From: Panaeolus papilionaceus
Taxonomy: Eukaryota > Basidiomycota > Agaricomycetes > Agaricales
Length of the DNA stretch: 64,000 nt
Reading direction: 5' to 3'
NCBI GenBank assembly: GCA_015501605.1
Contig: JADNRZ010000003.1
Location: 1,054,001-1,118,000 of the forward strand
Every line of letters begins with the position of its first letter. Position 1 is the stretch's first letter. Under the pieces are notes generated by a model. That model made no database searches. It saw only the letters and a list, made by a program, of their open reading frames with translations, and was not told where the DNA came from. Shown one piece after another: positions 13,475-24,666 of this stretch. The position numbers were made by a program, and so were the translations under genes.

Positions 13475-13482
13475 TCACGTGA
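13475..13482. promoter_or_regulatory. Palindromic E-box TCACGTGA between divergent makorin and ADA1 genes
   Basis: The palindrome sits in the 146-bp space between the two start codons (13398 and 13545). CACGTG is the bHLH core (Cbf1/USF class in other fungi). Binding here is an inference. Confidence 0.4.
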
Positions 13483-13544
13483 CTCTAATTGTTAGCATCA
13501 CCGGGCCAAGTTCTTTATATGGTCCTCCTTACTCTTTAACCTCA

Positions 13545-14782
13545 ATGTCTTTATCCTCGACATCCAATTTAAAGCAACAATTAACAAAAAATCTTGGAGA
13601 TCATGCTCAGAATTACTTTCAGACACTCAATAATTTTGTATCAGGAAAATTATCGCGGACAGAATTCGAGGAAACTGCAAAACAGCTCCTAAACACTCCA
13701 ACTCTACGTGTGTAACCTTCAATCTGTCGCATCCACCCCTTACTCATTCTCAATACAGTCCAGCTTCATAATGCTTTAATTATATCTCTATTTGATGCTA
13801 CTGCAACTCTGAAAAGACCCCCAACCCCACCCCCACCGGCTATGCCTAAGCCTCCCCCAACGAAACGCAGGAGGACATTGTTACCATACCAGGGTCCTTC
13901 AGAGTCCGACGAATCACGCGCCATCCGTTCATCTCGTATAAAGAGATGGGGCTTGTCAATGGGTAAACGCGAGCGAGAACGTGTAAAGAACCTTCAGAGC
14001 GTTCCCCCAAGTGCTGAACTCCGGCCCCGAAAAGATATCGACGAAATCGCGTGTGAGCGAGGTGTCGAATTGAAAGGGGAGAGGGAAGGTATGTTACCTT
14101 GATTCACTACTCAACTGGGTCCATTAAATCATATCAGGTACCGCAGGGAGCCGTCTTCCTGTTCACCTCCATTCCAGCACACGGGCGCCAACACTACAGC
14201 ATGTGGCAGAAAGAGTTAACCTTATCTGTTCTCAACATGACTACGCACCACCAGCTCGGAATGTCGCTTCTTTAATGTCCCTTGCATGCGAAGTACGTTC
14301 TTCTGTCACCACTGAGTATTTTGGAGATGACTTACCATTACCTTCAGGCAAAGCTAAAGCAGCTCATAACTCACGCTCTGACTCTAACATCTACATCTCA
14401 TGCCATAAGTTCCATTTCACCCTCTTCAGCGAACACAAATGGCCTTCTAGGTGTCGACGGTCGTTCCGTGCATCACCATTTCCCTTCTAAACCACCCATT
14501 CTCACAGCAGCATCGTTGCAAACTCTCTTCACGGTCTCACCGGCAGATCTACCAAACAAGAGCGCAGCAGCTATGCGATTTGCTGTTTGCCCTCCGTCAG
14601 CAGTATGTCTTATCATCTAGATTGATGTATTGGATGCTCATTTTAGCTATCATCAGGAGGACGATAACGAAGAAGCCGTCGTACTCAAAGACCGTGAAGT
14701 ACGCGACCAGCGCTGGCAGATTATGGCCTTGCTAGGAGAACGGAGCACCGTGAGGGATAGTCTCAAGGGTAAGGTTCGATGA
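13545..14782 (+). CDS. ADA1: SAGA coactivator subunit Ada1/Hfi1 (TADA1-like)
   Basis: The protein has 342 residues from exons 13545-13707, 13759-14088, 14138-14292, 14348-14602 and 14657-14782. The N-terminus (LGDHAQNYFQTLNNFVSGKL, then LHNALIISLFDA) is the conserved start of the SAGA-Tad1 family. It is followed by a basic stretch (KRRRTLLPYQGP), LRPRKDIDEIACERGVEL, and the histone-fold-like region AKLKQLITHALTLT. The end reads REVRDQRWQIMALLGERSTV. In SAGA this subunit pairs with Taf12 and holds the core together. The last intron has two possible AG acceptors; the one at 14656 keeps the frame. The short Lys/Arg tail after DSLKG could instead be the start of a further intron, but I see no downstream exon. 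Confidence 0.88.
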
Positions 14783-15154
14783 CATTGCCCTCTTGAAGGC
14801 CTCATCCTCTCCGCTCGCTCTGTGGCCCGTTTGCTCATCTCGTCTCTCCCCCCTTTTTTTCGCTTTCTTTTTTCCTTTTTCTTTCATGTGTGCCCTTTGT
14901 TTTCCTTGCATCGTTATTTTCTCTTTCGAACATTTTTATCTTATACACTTGCTTGATTCATTGTTTTTGTTGTAAAGATGCTTCCAATATACCCTTGTAA
15001 AGAATAATAGATTCTACATACATAGTCACTTTATCTGGGTACATATTCGCATATTCGCATACCCTATGCACACCACACGCAGCAGTATCACAATACATTG
15101 TAACAATAGGAATAGTCAACGATTGTAGAGCAATCTACGTAGATGTCTTTATGA
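14783..15154. other. Intergenic, convergent 3' regions of ADA1 and F-box gene
   Basis: It holds a strongly pyrimidine-rich plus strand from about 14826 to 14975 (long C and T runs), then AT-rich sequence. No gene seen. Probably the 3' UTRs of both neighbours. Confidence 0.6.
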
Positions 15155-17046
15155 TCAACACCTGAAAACATTGGCATGATGCCCATCCAGCGCTAAAACT
15201 AAATCATCCCGCAATTTCAGACCTTGATATCGCACATTCCCCTCCCGGAACTGTGGCTGAAAAAGCATCGGCGCTACGACGATATTAGGGAAGCTGCGCA
15301 GCTCATCCGCTGCTTCTATGGACTTCTTATACCGGAGGATACCCTCAGCGATCTCTAGGTGTCGTTCCTCGCTATGGAAAGGAACACGGCGTGTGCCTTG
15401 ACAAGGGGCTTGAATTGTTACATGCATCAACGCGGGCAGAGCCTTCATCTGCTCAATGAATAGCGTCTACGAACCGAATGGATGCATAAGTAGCATATCT
15501 CCGCGTAGATGAATCAAGAACCCCCTCACCCAAACATTGTCACCATCACATCCTTCACTCGCCCATTTCTCTTTCGACTTCTCAACCTTCTCAAACACTT
15601 CCTTGGGGTGCCACTCCGGAGACCCCCTCGAAGAATAAATCTGCACCACACTCGGACGGTTCCAATCGCAATCCCCCGGAGCGCTCAACGTCACTCCCAA
15701 GTACTTTAACCTCCCCAGGCCCCTGCCATGTTCCTTCAGCGCTTCTCCGAGGCCATTTTCAAAACACCAGCATGAGCTCCCGGAAGGCGCTGTGACGACC
15801 AGCTCCTCCAGCTGGGACGCCAAAGCCGGTAACACGACCCCGCGAAATTTCTCCAGCATCGTCTCGTCCTGTCGATCATGAGCCGGCCGCTGGGGAATGA
15901 GATGCAAACGTTTCAGAGAGGATAGTTTAGCGAGATAGGGCCACAGTGTATCATGAAGTGCTGACGTCTTCAACATCTGCAGATGATATAGCTTCTCCGC
16001 ATTTAGAGTTGTCCATATGGGCGCAGAATTATCCTGGTTTACCTGGATATATCCATGAGTGCCAACAGCGGGTTTATCAGGCGGTAAATAAGCAAAATGG
16101 CAGAGCGCGTGCATGCAGAACAGTACATTCGGTGTAAGACACCGAATCGGGTGGCCCTCGAGTACCAGCGTCGTCAGCGCGGAAATCCTATCCCCCTTCA
16201 CGCGCGAAAACAACACCGCCGCATCGCTCGTGCGCGACAAGTTGTGCACCACATTCGCAAAAATGTCAACGCTGTTATCTTGAATGGCGACGATCTCCCG
16301 AAGCTGCGGCGCATCAGCGATAATAGCCGCTACATCATCCACGAGTGTGCCCTCATTGAACATGGACTTGGACCCTGTCGAAACCACTTGCAATTTCTTG
16401 AGACTCGAAACGCTGCTCGAATGCAGCCCTAATCCCATACTCGGCACATGATCCATAAGGTGCAGGTTTATCTCGCGTAGGCCCTTGAGTTTCTTTATCC
16501 AGTCCACCATTAGCGGTATTCCATGTCTCGAGGCACCATAATGCAGGGTCCATCTAAACATCAACAATCGTACCATAGTAAGTGAGTCGTCCGGACTCCA
16601 AAAGAGGCAGAGTTCAGTCGACATACGAAAACGACCGAAGCTCGTGCACCGAATAGAGTATTTTCGACAGCAAGTCCAGCGTGGTTTCGTCTATTCTGGG
16701 TAAAGTGGGCGTTTTGACGAGCAGGCCATTCGCAGGTTTGATCATCACGACGGAGAGACTTCTTCGAGAACTCGTTGTCCGAACCAGGTTTTGGAACGCG
16801 ATGATGTCGCAGTGGAGGAAGAACAGTAGGGCGTGGATATCTATCCGAAGGCTTGATAGCACATCTTCTCTGAGCGTATTATTGAAGTACGTGCATAACA
16901 AGCGAAGGTGCTTCCTTTCGCGCGAGGGGACCTAAGTATAGGAAGTGTAAATCAGCTCAAGGCCGTTCGCCTCAAGGATGCTGCCAACAAACCTCTTTAT
17001 AAATGTGTAAAATCAGTTCAGGGGGCAAAACGACTAGCTGAGGCAT
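15155..17046 (-). CDS. F-box protein with LRR-like repeats
   Basis: The protein has 564 residues from exons 17046-16993, 16931-16627, 16553-15530 and 15466-15155. The N-terminus MPQLVVLPPELILHIYKE followed by RKHLRLLCTYFNNTLREDV is a degenerate F-box of the kind common in large agaricomycete F-box families. The middle has repeated leucine-spaced segments (LKGLREINLHLMD, LKKLQVVSTG, LSSLKRLHLIPQ, LGRLKYLGVTL) typical of LRR folds. An in-frame TAG at 15467 is not a true stop. It ends a 63-nt intron (15467-15529, donor GTGAGG, acceptor CGTAG) whose removal gives NVWTLFIEQMKALP in the same frame. It probably acts as an SCF substrate receptor, inferred from the domain only. Confidence 0.75.
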
Positions 17047-17411
17047 CACAATTTGCGGGAGTTTCGAGAATGACAAGAGGGGATTTCGTGGGGATTTAAG
17101 TATGTCTCGTCCCTGCAATTGTGCAATCCGGCCCACACCAAGTTCGTGAGATTAACGGAAAAGCCCCACCCAAGATGAAAAAAGAATTCGAAGCGTTTCA
17201 TTTTGCTTTTGATGTAACATTACAGAATGCCTCGCCTTTCCCTTCAAAATGCCTTCATATGAGAATCAGAGCAACCAAAATGCCATTATGAAGGTGTAGA
17301 GAAAAAAATACACACACTGATGCAACGGAGAACACACAGGCGAGGCCAGGGAGGGTCCTTCTATCTACACGCGACACTGCGCTGAGTTCAAATTAGAAAC
17401 AGAGCGTGCTG
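17047..17411. other. Intergenic, upstream of F-box gene
   Basis: This contains the F-box promoter side and the 3' flank of the next gene. A/T-rich patches are present. I see no gene or repeat. Confidence 0.5.
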
Positions 17412-18944
17412 CTATCTTGGCGGCCTTTCTGCATGAATACCAGTACCATATTGTTCACCATAATAGTGTTCCGTATACTCTGGTTGCACATATCCGTTCG
17501 GGTAATGTGGATACTCTTCCCATCCATCAGCCACGCTGTATGCATCAGCCTGAGCACGGGGTTCGTAGTAGGATGACGGTTCAGCATAATATTGAGAATC
17601 GTAGATGGGCTGTGCTGCCCTCGAGTGAGCAGACTTGCGAGAACGAGTTGACCGTCGGGTTCCGGTGGAGGGCACATACTCGACGTAGGTTGCTTGTTGC
17701 ATTTGGGTAGGTGTATGAGGCCGATCGTCCCATGGAGTAGGTGGTGCGAAGAATTGGGAAGACTGAGGGGTTTCTGCTGGATAATGGTGCATCTGTGACA
17801 TAGTTCGCGAGCTATAGGGTGTGCTTGGTGCGAGGGGAATTTGAGGTATTCGCTGTGAAGTCGATCCGAACTCGGCGTCAAGATCAATTTCAGCATGGGA
17901 TTGGTTTCTCCGAGGAGCTTGAAGCATCGAGCTATTAGAACTCGAGTCGTTGCTGCTCTCTAGAGCGTCATAGTCGAACGAGTCTTCCTCATATTCTCCA
18001 GTCGCATTGGGATTATGCCAAATAATAGCGGGATGGACGTCTTCATCACACCGTCTATTTTTCTCTGGGTAATAATCGGCCGTGACTCGTTCTTTGGCGA
18101 CCCACGGGAGATCGGCTACAGTTTTAACCAGCTTTTGGAACCGTCTGACATAGCTATCGAGCGAAACATCGCTCATCGGAGGTGTTGGGGCATTCATTTT
18201 GGCATAATCCGAGCCAAGTTCTGGATCTGCAGTGACATAACTTGCACTGGTAGCTGCTGAAAATTGAGTGCCATAGTAGTCTGAGCCGACAATTGTTTCT
18301 TCGTCCTCGTAGCGGTACGGGCGTGAGTGTTTGGGGTGCTCTTGATAACGCTCGTATGGTTTTGAGTATGTTTTAGGGTCTAAATGCCCGATCAGGGTTT
18401 CCGAGGGAGCATAACGAGATGTTACAGTGCGGGCATCGTCGTCATCTGGATAGTACGGAGTGTGAAGTATCGGAAACGTTGGACCGGCGGTTGATTGGTT
18501 AGGAGAAGATGCGTACCCCGAATCCCGAATTTCTGGCTGTTGACCATAAAATTCTTGTTGATCGAGTGTCCATTCTTTCTTATGTTGTCGGGGAAGGGTC
18601 ACTACACGCTTGACACCCTTAACAAATCCTCCAATAAAACTATTCCCTCGCTCTAGTCCACGGTGTTCAGAGTTTATAGAGCCCCGCTCAGAGTCGTCGC
18701 CTCTTTCTGACGGTCCGGCGGTCGCAAGAAATGGAATACCAGGGTCTACGCTTAATCCTGCAGCACTGTTAGGATCGAACAAGTTGGCTGGAGCTGGAGG
18801 CACTGGCGACATTAGTTCGTTGTGGGTATCAAATATAGGCCGTCGAGTCGACCTTCTGGATGAAGGTGTTCGTAGTTGTACATTTGCTGGTGATTCTGTC
18901 AACCATTGGGGAGATGGAATGAACGGCGTATTGACCCGTGTCAT
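17412..18944 (-). CDS. Conserved-looking disordered protein, intronless
   Basis: A single uninterrupted frame of 510 residues starts at ATG 18944. I do not recognise a family. The protein is rich in Pro, Ser, Thr, Tyr and acidic residues and looks mostly disordered. One short basic hydrophobic segment, FIGGFVKGVKRVVTLPRQ (about 100-118), could contact a membrane. A more structured stretch about 265-310 (SLDSYVRRFQKLVKTVADLPWVAKERVTADYYP, given here only as its ends SLDSYVRRFQ and VTADYYP) may be a short folded core. The last 120 residues are Tyr-rich (EYTEHYYGEQY) with Arg/Ser repeats. Absence of introns is unusual beside neighbours with 4-13 exons. The frame's length and codon use support a real gene. 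Confidence 0.75.
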   Translation of the reverse strand: MTRVNTPFIPSPQWLTESPANVQLRTPSSRRSTRRPIFDTHNELMSPVPPAPANLFDPNSAAGLSVDPGIPFLATAGPSERGDDSERGSINSEHRGLERGNSFIGGFVKGVKRVVTLPRQHKKEWTLDQQEFYGQQPEIRDSGYASSPNQSTAGPTFPILHTPYYPDDDDARTVTSRYAPSETLIGHLDPKTYSKPYERYQEHPKHSRPYRYEDEETIVGSDYYGTQFSAATSASYVTADPELGSDYAKMNAPTPPMSDVSLDSYVRRFQKLVKTVADLPWVAKERVTADYYPEKNRRCDEDVHPAIIWHNPNATGEYEEDSFDYDALESSNDSSSNSSMLQAPRRNQSHAEIDLDAEFGSTSQRIPQIPLAPSTPYSSRTMSQMHHYPAETPQSSQFFAPPTPWDDRPHTPTQMQQATYVEYVPSTGTRRSTRSRKSAHSRAAQPIYDSQYYAEPSSYYEPRAQADAYSVADGWEEYPHYPNGYVQPEYTEHYYGEQYGTGIHAERPPR

Positions 18945-19173
18945 AGGGCTAGCCGTTTTGATAACCGACCTTTTAGTTTTGGTGGGTCAGTGTAAAGTGC
19001 TAATGAGCTGGATAATAACCAGACCCATGAGATCATTATGCAGTTGTTGTGGTTTATTTACTTGACCCATTAGCGTTCCCGAGCATTGTCCTCAAAACCT
19101 GTCATTGCTCTCTACTTGTCAAGTATTTATAGTAAACGAATTAATATTAATATGAATTAATTATGGACAAATA

Positions 19174-20392
19174 TCATACACTCCCGAACGATGGAATACT
19201 GCTCCTGCCGGAACTCATGTACATGACCTCGGGAACCACCAACTCAGGAGCACTATAAGCACCATCAGTGTTCGATGTGAAGACGCTTCCAGAGCGCGAG
19301 GTGAAAGTTGAAGAAGGGAGCTGCAGCTGGTCTTCAGGCGTTCTTGTAAGGTAAACGCGGAGAAGAGCATCTTCAGCGGCCTGTAAAGAATGAGTTCGAT
19401 TTGGAGCAAACACATTGAAAGCAACTTTACTCACCCTGTATTCGGCCATTTTCAACGAAGCACCGAATCCCTCACCAATTTGGTCGGCACCCGAGAAAAT
19501 ACCAACAACAAATACTGGTGAATTCGAAAAACGACCCGTCTCCTTCAAGAGCCTATATAATAAATGTCAGTTATTTTCCTTCGGAGCGACCAGCTAAAAA
19601 TACCTTGACTTGGGTGACTCCCGACCAAATTTGCGTACCAACTCCAACAAAGCCCTTTTGGGGTTGACAAATTTCAGCATTGCCCTCAGGTCGACCTGTC
19701 TATTCAGGAAATACGCGTGAACAAACTCTCTCGCGTGAGGTAGTGACTGTTCTTGGTAAATGATGGCTGTTAGCGAGCGGGGTATCGAGGCAAGCGCATC
19801 GGGGAAGAGAACAGCGGATGAAGTGGGGGTTTTGGGCTGAAAACGCGACTTTAGAGGCGGGTAAATTGTACGGGAACGTGAAGCTTACTGTTCTGTGCCA
19901 TCGTAGCAGGGGTTGAGCGCCCATTTCTTGTGCAACGCTTGAAGCAGTCATTGGGCCGACGTGAGCAGACACGGCGGCTTTGAGAACTCGTGTCGGGAGG
20001 TAAGGATATTTCGCTTGAATGTATTCCGTTGCAAAGAGACCCAAGAGGGAGTTTCCTAGAGCAGCGAATTGGGCATTTGTTTTGGGTTCGGGTAGTTGAG
20101 GGTAATGCTGTCTGTATAGTGGTAGGAAAGAAGGATGTGTGCAAGCCTGTCTAACAATTTCTGGTGACGAAAGAACAGATGCAAGACCTATTCTGTGCGC
20201 GAAAGCTGAAAGAGCGGTTGAAGGTACGGGTTGAATTGCAGCCCATGACTCTGGATTGAATTCATCCTTCTTAATGAATTCGTCTTTCTTGGTTTTGAAT
20301 GACTCTACAGGAGGAAAGCTGGCGAGAGTTGAAGGAGAGACGGAAGCGAGTTTTGCTGCTGTTGAAGCCAATCGTCTCTGAACATGGTTCAT
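19174..20392 (-). CDS. MRPL3: Mitochondrial large-subunit ribosomal protein mL44 (RNase III-like)
   Basis: The protein has 353 residues from exons 20392-19889, 19836-19604, 19552-19435 and 19380-19174. The N-terminus MNHVQRRLASTAAKLASV is Arg/Ser/Ala-rich with no acids, fitting a mitochondrial targeting sequence. An RNase III-like domain follows (QACTHPSFLPL, FAALGNSLLGLFATEYI, LPTRVLKAAVSAHVGP). It lacks the acidic catalytic signature of true RNase III, as expected for mL44. The C-terminal part (FVVGIFSGADQIGEGFGAS, then AAEDALLRVYL) is a double-stranded-RNA-binding-like fold. The yeast counterpart is Mrpl3. Divergent from the RGD2-like gene. Confidence 0.88.
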
Positions 20393-20811
20393 TTGAAAAG
20401 ATATAGACGAAAACTCAAGAAAGCAGCAATGTCCACAATGTAATTGTGTTAAATCAAAAGAAACAACTTCAAATTTTTGGCTCGCGACTTCGGCAATGTC
20501 CGGATACTCACAGACTTGAATTGTTCAGGTTCAATACTCTCAACCACTCAAATCATATAAAAATAATTTAAATTACTGCAAAATATATTCATGAAAAGTG
20601 CATAAAGGCACTTATGATTTTTTAAAATACAATGTAAATTGAAGAGTCAGAATTTAAAAAAGGGTACCAGATGTTACTGATATGAACACGTGCCCTGTTG
20701 GGATCAGTTGCGGAGTGCGGGTGTGTTGTGGACAACCCTGACGTTGACCACATTCCCTCACTTTAAAAGCTCGGTTTTGTGCCACAACCTCCTTGCAACG
20801 ACACCTCCAAC
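20393..20811. promoter_or_regulatory. Divergent promoter region between mL44 and RGD2-like genes
   Basis: This 419-bp AT-rich spacer has a CACGTG E-box core at 20687-20692. No coding frame is supported. It should carry both promoters. Confidence 0.5.
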
Positions 20812-23800
20812 ATGGCGGTACTGTCGCTGCCTTTGACATTCACAAATTCCTTCTGGACGCAAGACTATCGAAAAGGACTTGAAGTACTATACGCAAAGCT
20901 CGAACAGGTCTTTATTTCTCTTGCCAAGTTATTTCTGAGAACCTCTTCTCACCTCTCTTCATATAAACAGGGTGTAGCAGAAAACGATGAAATAGTCACG
21001 TTCGTCCGTGTAAGTATAGAATCCGCATCCTTAAAATTGTCACCTCCGATTAAATATCTCTTCTCTAGGCTCGTGCTGCAGCGGAGCGTCAATTAGCCAC
21101 CAGTCTCACCAATCCTGGGCCAATTGGCAAACCTGGTCAGTCAACTCGATCTTTAAATCATCGATCGCTACTAACCCATGAAAAGGCACCGGATTTAGTG
21201 CCGACGATGGTGCATCTCTTCTCATGGCCTTCCGAGGCCTACAGCATGAATCCACCGCACAAGGGCAAATACATGCTACCATAGCCAACGAACTATCGAA
21301 ACTCGTTGCGGACCCATTTGACGACTGGGCCCAAGGATATAAGGTGCGTATGCTTCTTGACACAATTAAAATTGGTTGTTAACTTGTTGCTTTATTTATA
21401 GGATCGCCTCAAACAAAACAAGGCAAACGTCATCGACAACTGGCTACGAACGTATGAGCAGGCTCAAACTGATGTAGCGAAGCTAAAGGAGCAGTATTTG
21501 TCTAAAGTGCGCCGTGCGGACGATGCTGAGGATGAGTGAGTCAACCATTCTGCACTTTACTAATCCCCCCTATTAACCGGTGTCAGCGCCAAATTTGCTC
21601 CTGGAAGTGGCCCAACCGACAAATACACCACGGGTTCACCTCGTTTGAGGCCTAGCGATGCTCCTCGAGCACCACCTCAGCGCACAGCCAGCGTTTCTGA
21701 CCGCATAGCCCAACGTCTCAAAGAGATTCAGAAGAAGAGTTTAGATGCTATTTCTAGCTCAACCTCTGACATCAGCGAGTCACCCGAACTTATAGACGAT
21801 AAGCCGCTACCCAAGGTTGACAAGGGCAAGGGTCGCGAAATCGACACAGAGACCACAGGGTCTATTACACCTCTGCCAATGTCGCCAATGTCGATCTCAA
21901 GGGACCTTTCTGGTTCCCCTATGCCCGACATGCCACCTTCACCTATTTTGTTAGCCGGTCTGGCTCTTCCACCTTCCGCCGTGTCTCAATTGCTCTCGCG
22001 AGCAGCAGCCGAACTCCCTTTGCGTTCAGTTCAGTTCCCCCTCCTCGGCACATACCAGGACGCGTTCACTGGAGAAGAGTTCGTCGGATGGCTGAAGGAC
22101 AATGTCCAAGGTTTCGGTGGAAGCTTGGATATTGCCGAACAAGCAGCCAAACAACTTACTGAGGAAGAGAATCTTTTGAGACGTCTTGGTGAACTCGGAA
22201 ACCAACTCGAAAACTCTGATGATGCCTGGTATCAATTTAGGCCCAAGGTTTGTCTGGCTCTACTATTTCAATCGTCTTTCTCATAACCCATTCAAAAAAC
22301 AGGCTTTCGAGTTAGGCACTGCCAAGGCAGAACCCCAAGGCGCGAAATCGCAGGACAAGCTTATCAAGACCTTGAAGTCAAATAACTTGGTGAACCTCGT
22401 CAGCAAGGCCTTGAACCAGAACAACAACGGAGAGCCCATCTATATCCGTGCCAGACAGGAAGCCGAAGAAGCTGACCAAACCTACCGTGTCGCCGTCCGC
22501 AGGTTGGATCGTCACAGACTGGCTCTTGAAGAGAGGATCGAAGATTCTCTTAAACTGCTTCAGAGATGGGAGACAGAGAGGCTGCGTGCGGTCAAAACTG
22601 GTTGGTGTCCGCTCTTGTCTTTTACGTCTTTCCCGACTTACATTTCGGTGCAGTTCTCTTGCAATACCAAGGCACGCTTCAGAATGTTCCAAAGTCATTT
22701 GAACCTTCTCTTGAGCGCTCCGGAACCCTGGTGGCCGCATACCAACCAGAGTCTGATCTCACCGCTCTCATTGAACGTTATCGCACCGGTCCATTCAGGC
22801 CGGACCCACAAATTTACGAGTCGGTTGCTCATGACGAGTCTGACGTCGTGTTCGGTATTGATCTCCGCAAATGGGCCGAGGGTGGCTGGTATGCACTCAC
22901 CCAAGGAGAACAGAAGAAGGACCTCGTACCACCTGTGCTTACAGCCATGCTCAGCGGCCTTGACGCAGCATATGAACGTGTTCCAAACGACGCAGAGAAG
23001 CGCAAGTCGTGGATCTATGAAGTACCCCTCCCTGTGACCCACCACCTTCGCGAGGCCCTGAATGCTGTTCCACCTGACCAACCATTCTCGCTGGAGATGT
23101 TCAGCAAGTTTGATGCGCCTGTCATTGCAAGTTGCGTCAAGCTCTGGGCTTTGGAGCTTCACCCACCTCTTGGTCTCTATGAAGGCTGGGAAGAGTTTAG
23201 AAAGTTATACCCCACTGTTGGTTCTGCGCCGAAGGAAGAAGATCAGGAACAACACCTTCAAAATGTCAGCGCAGCTCTTCAGAGATTCCCGCGTGTTCAT
23301 CTTTATACCCTCGACGCTATTCTCAAGCACTTGAAAGGCCTTATTCAAACGACGACCGTTGATGAACCGGACGATGTATTCTTTACCAAGTTGGCACTTT
23401 CTATGGGTCGAAGTAAGTTCCATTTAGTCACTTGGAGTTCACACATTTTCTGACCGTCATTTAGCCATCCTTAAACCCAAGTTTGAGACGGAAATCTCCA
23501 TCCAGGACCGTCATCCTACGTTGCTCTTCATCGACTTGCTCAAGCACTACGATGCTCTCTTACCGCCGACCATTGCTCGTAAGAAGCGTGAGTCGGAAAG
23601 GAAACTTCCGATCCGCAAGAGGACAGCCCCTGTCGATATGCGTTTGAGCAGGAGTCGTATCTCTATGGGTGCTGATGCTCAGCAATTACTTGCTGCCCAG
23701 AGAATTGCACAGAACCCTTCTCTTGCAAAGCCTGTGAACAAGTCGCCTGAACTTCCGTCGTTGCCCGTACCTGTACCTGTCGAAAAGACTCAATCAGCTG

Positions 23801-24666
23801 GAGTTCTTCCTCCTCCCCCACCGCCTGCTGCGATTGAGAGACAGAAGACCCCCCAGGCTTCCCCACCGCCACCTCCTTTACTGGCTGCTTCACCTTCACC
23901 TCCACCCCCACCTCCACAGTTTATCGCACCACCCCCTCCACCCCCTGTTCTGCCAACACCTCCACCACCCCCACCATTCTTGTCTGGCGAGGGTAGGCCA
24001 AGCTTCAAAGAGCCTCCACCGGAATTTGATGATACACCTGCCCGTCCCAACTTCAAGGAGCCCGCTCCCGAAGTTGATGATCGTCCTGTTCGTCCCATGT
24101 TCAAGGAACCTGCTCCTGAGGTTGATGATCTCCCCGCCCGACCCACATTTGTTGATCCACCCGCCGAGATTGAAGCTCCCGCGCCGGCACCGGCACAGAC
24201 GCCAGTTGTACCGCCCCCACCACCCCCGTCTACAACTGTAATTCCTCCAACGCCCCAAAGGAAGGGAACCAGGACTAGCATTGGATCTGCGTCATCCAGC
24301 CATATCGCTTCACGCAGCCCATCACCTGCTGCATCTGATCCTGATGTTGTACTGGGTACTGGCAAGGCCTCGATATCTCGCTCGGGCTCCAGCCAGGCTA
24401 GCAGTGTGATTCGAGGTCCACGCACGACTCGTGGACCACGGGGTGGATCAGGTAATGTTCAGAACCTTGTGCAGAACTTGAACAGGAACAGTGTCTCTGG
24501 TGCACCGGTTGCGCCAGCACAGACGAGCCCCAAGCTGAACAGGTTCTCTGGGGGTGCTCCTAGTCCTGTGAGGAGGCCTTCGAGTGTTGTAGGACGATCA
24601 GCTGCTGCTTTCTCAAGGAGAACGATGGCCAGTGATGCCGAAGATGACGTTGTGGATAAGAAATAG
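20812..24666 (+). CDS. RGD2: Rgd2-like F-BAR / DEP / RhoGAP-like protein
   Basis: The protein has 1137 residues from exons 20812-20907, 20971-21009, 21069-21135, 21186-21343, 21402-21535, 21587-22247, 22303-22600, 22654-23412 and 23465-24666. An F-BAR begins at residue 1 (LPLTFTNSFWTQDYRKGLEVL) and is interrupted. A DEP domain (FTGEEFVGWLKDN ... WYQFRPK, about 295-385) sits between its two helical halves, the second being about 386-500. This F-BAR-with-inserted-DEP plan is that of yeast Rgd2, a GAP for Cdc42/Rho5 at the plasma membrane. A RhoGAP-like region starts at VFGIDLRKW (about 550) but shows no G-I-F-R arginine finger. The tail has long poly-Pro runs (about 852-912), four tandem 16-residue repeats, and Ser/Arg-rich sequence. 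Confidence 0.85.
23995..24186 (+). repeat. 48-bp in-frame tandem repeat, four copies
   Basis: Copies start at 23995, 24043, 24091 and 24139. The first three encode RPxFKEPxPExDDxPx with few differences (RPSFKEPPPEFDDTPA, RPNFKEPAPEVDDRPV, RPMFKEPAPEVDDLPA). The fourth is diverged (RPTFVDPPAEIE...). All lie in the tail of the Rgd2-like protein. Confidence 0.9.

Noticed and set aside
15467..15469. In-frame TAG stop in the F-box gene
   Set aside because: The TAG is the acceptor end of a 63-nt intron starting GTGAGG; removing it continues the same frame for 103 more residues.
23790..24425. 211-codon Gly-rich minus-strand frame
   Set aside because: It is antisense to the poly-Pro segment of the Rgd2-like gene.
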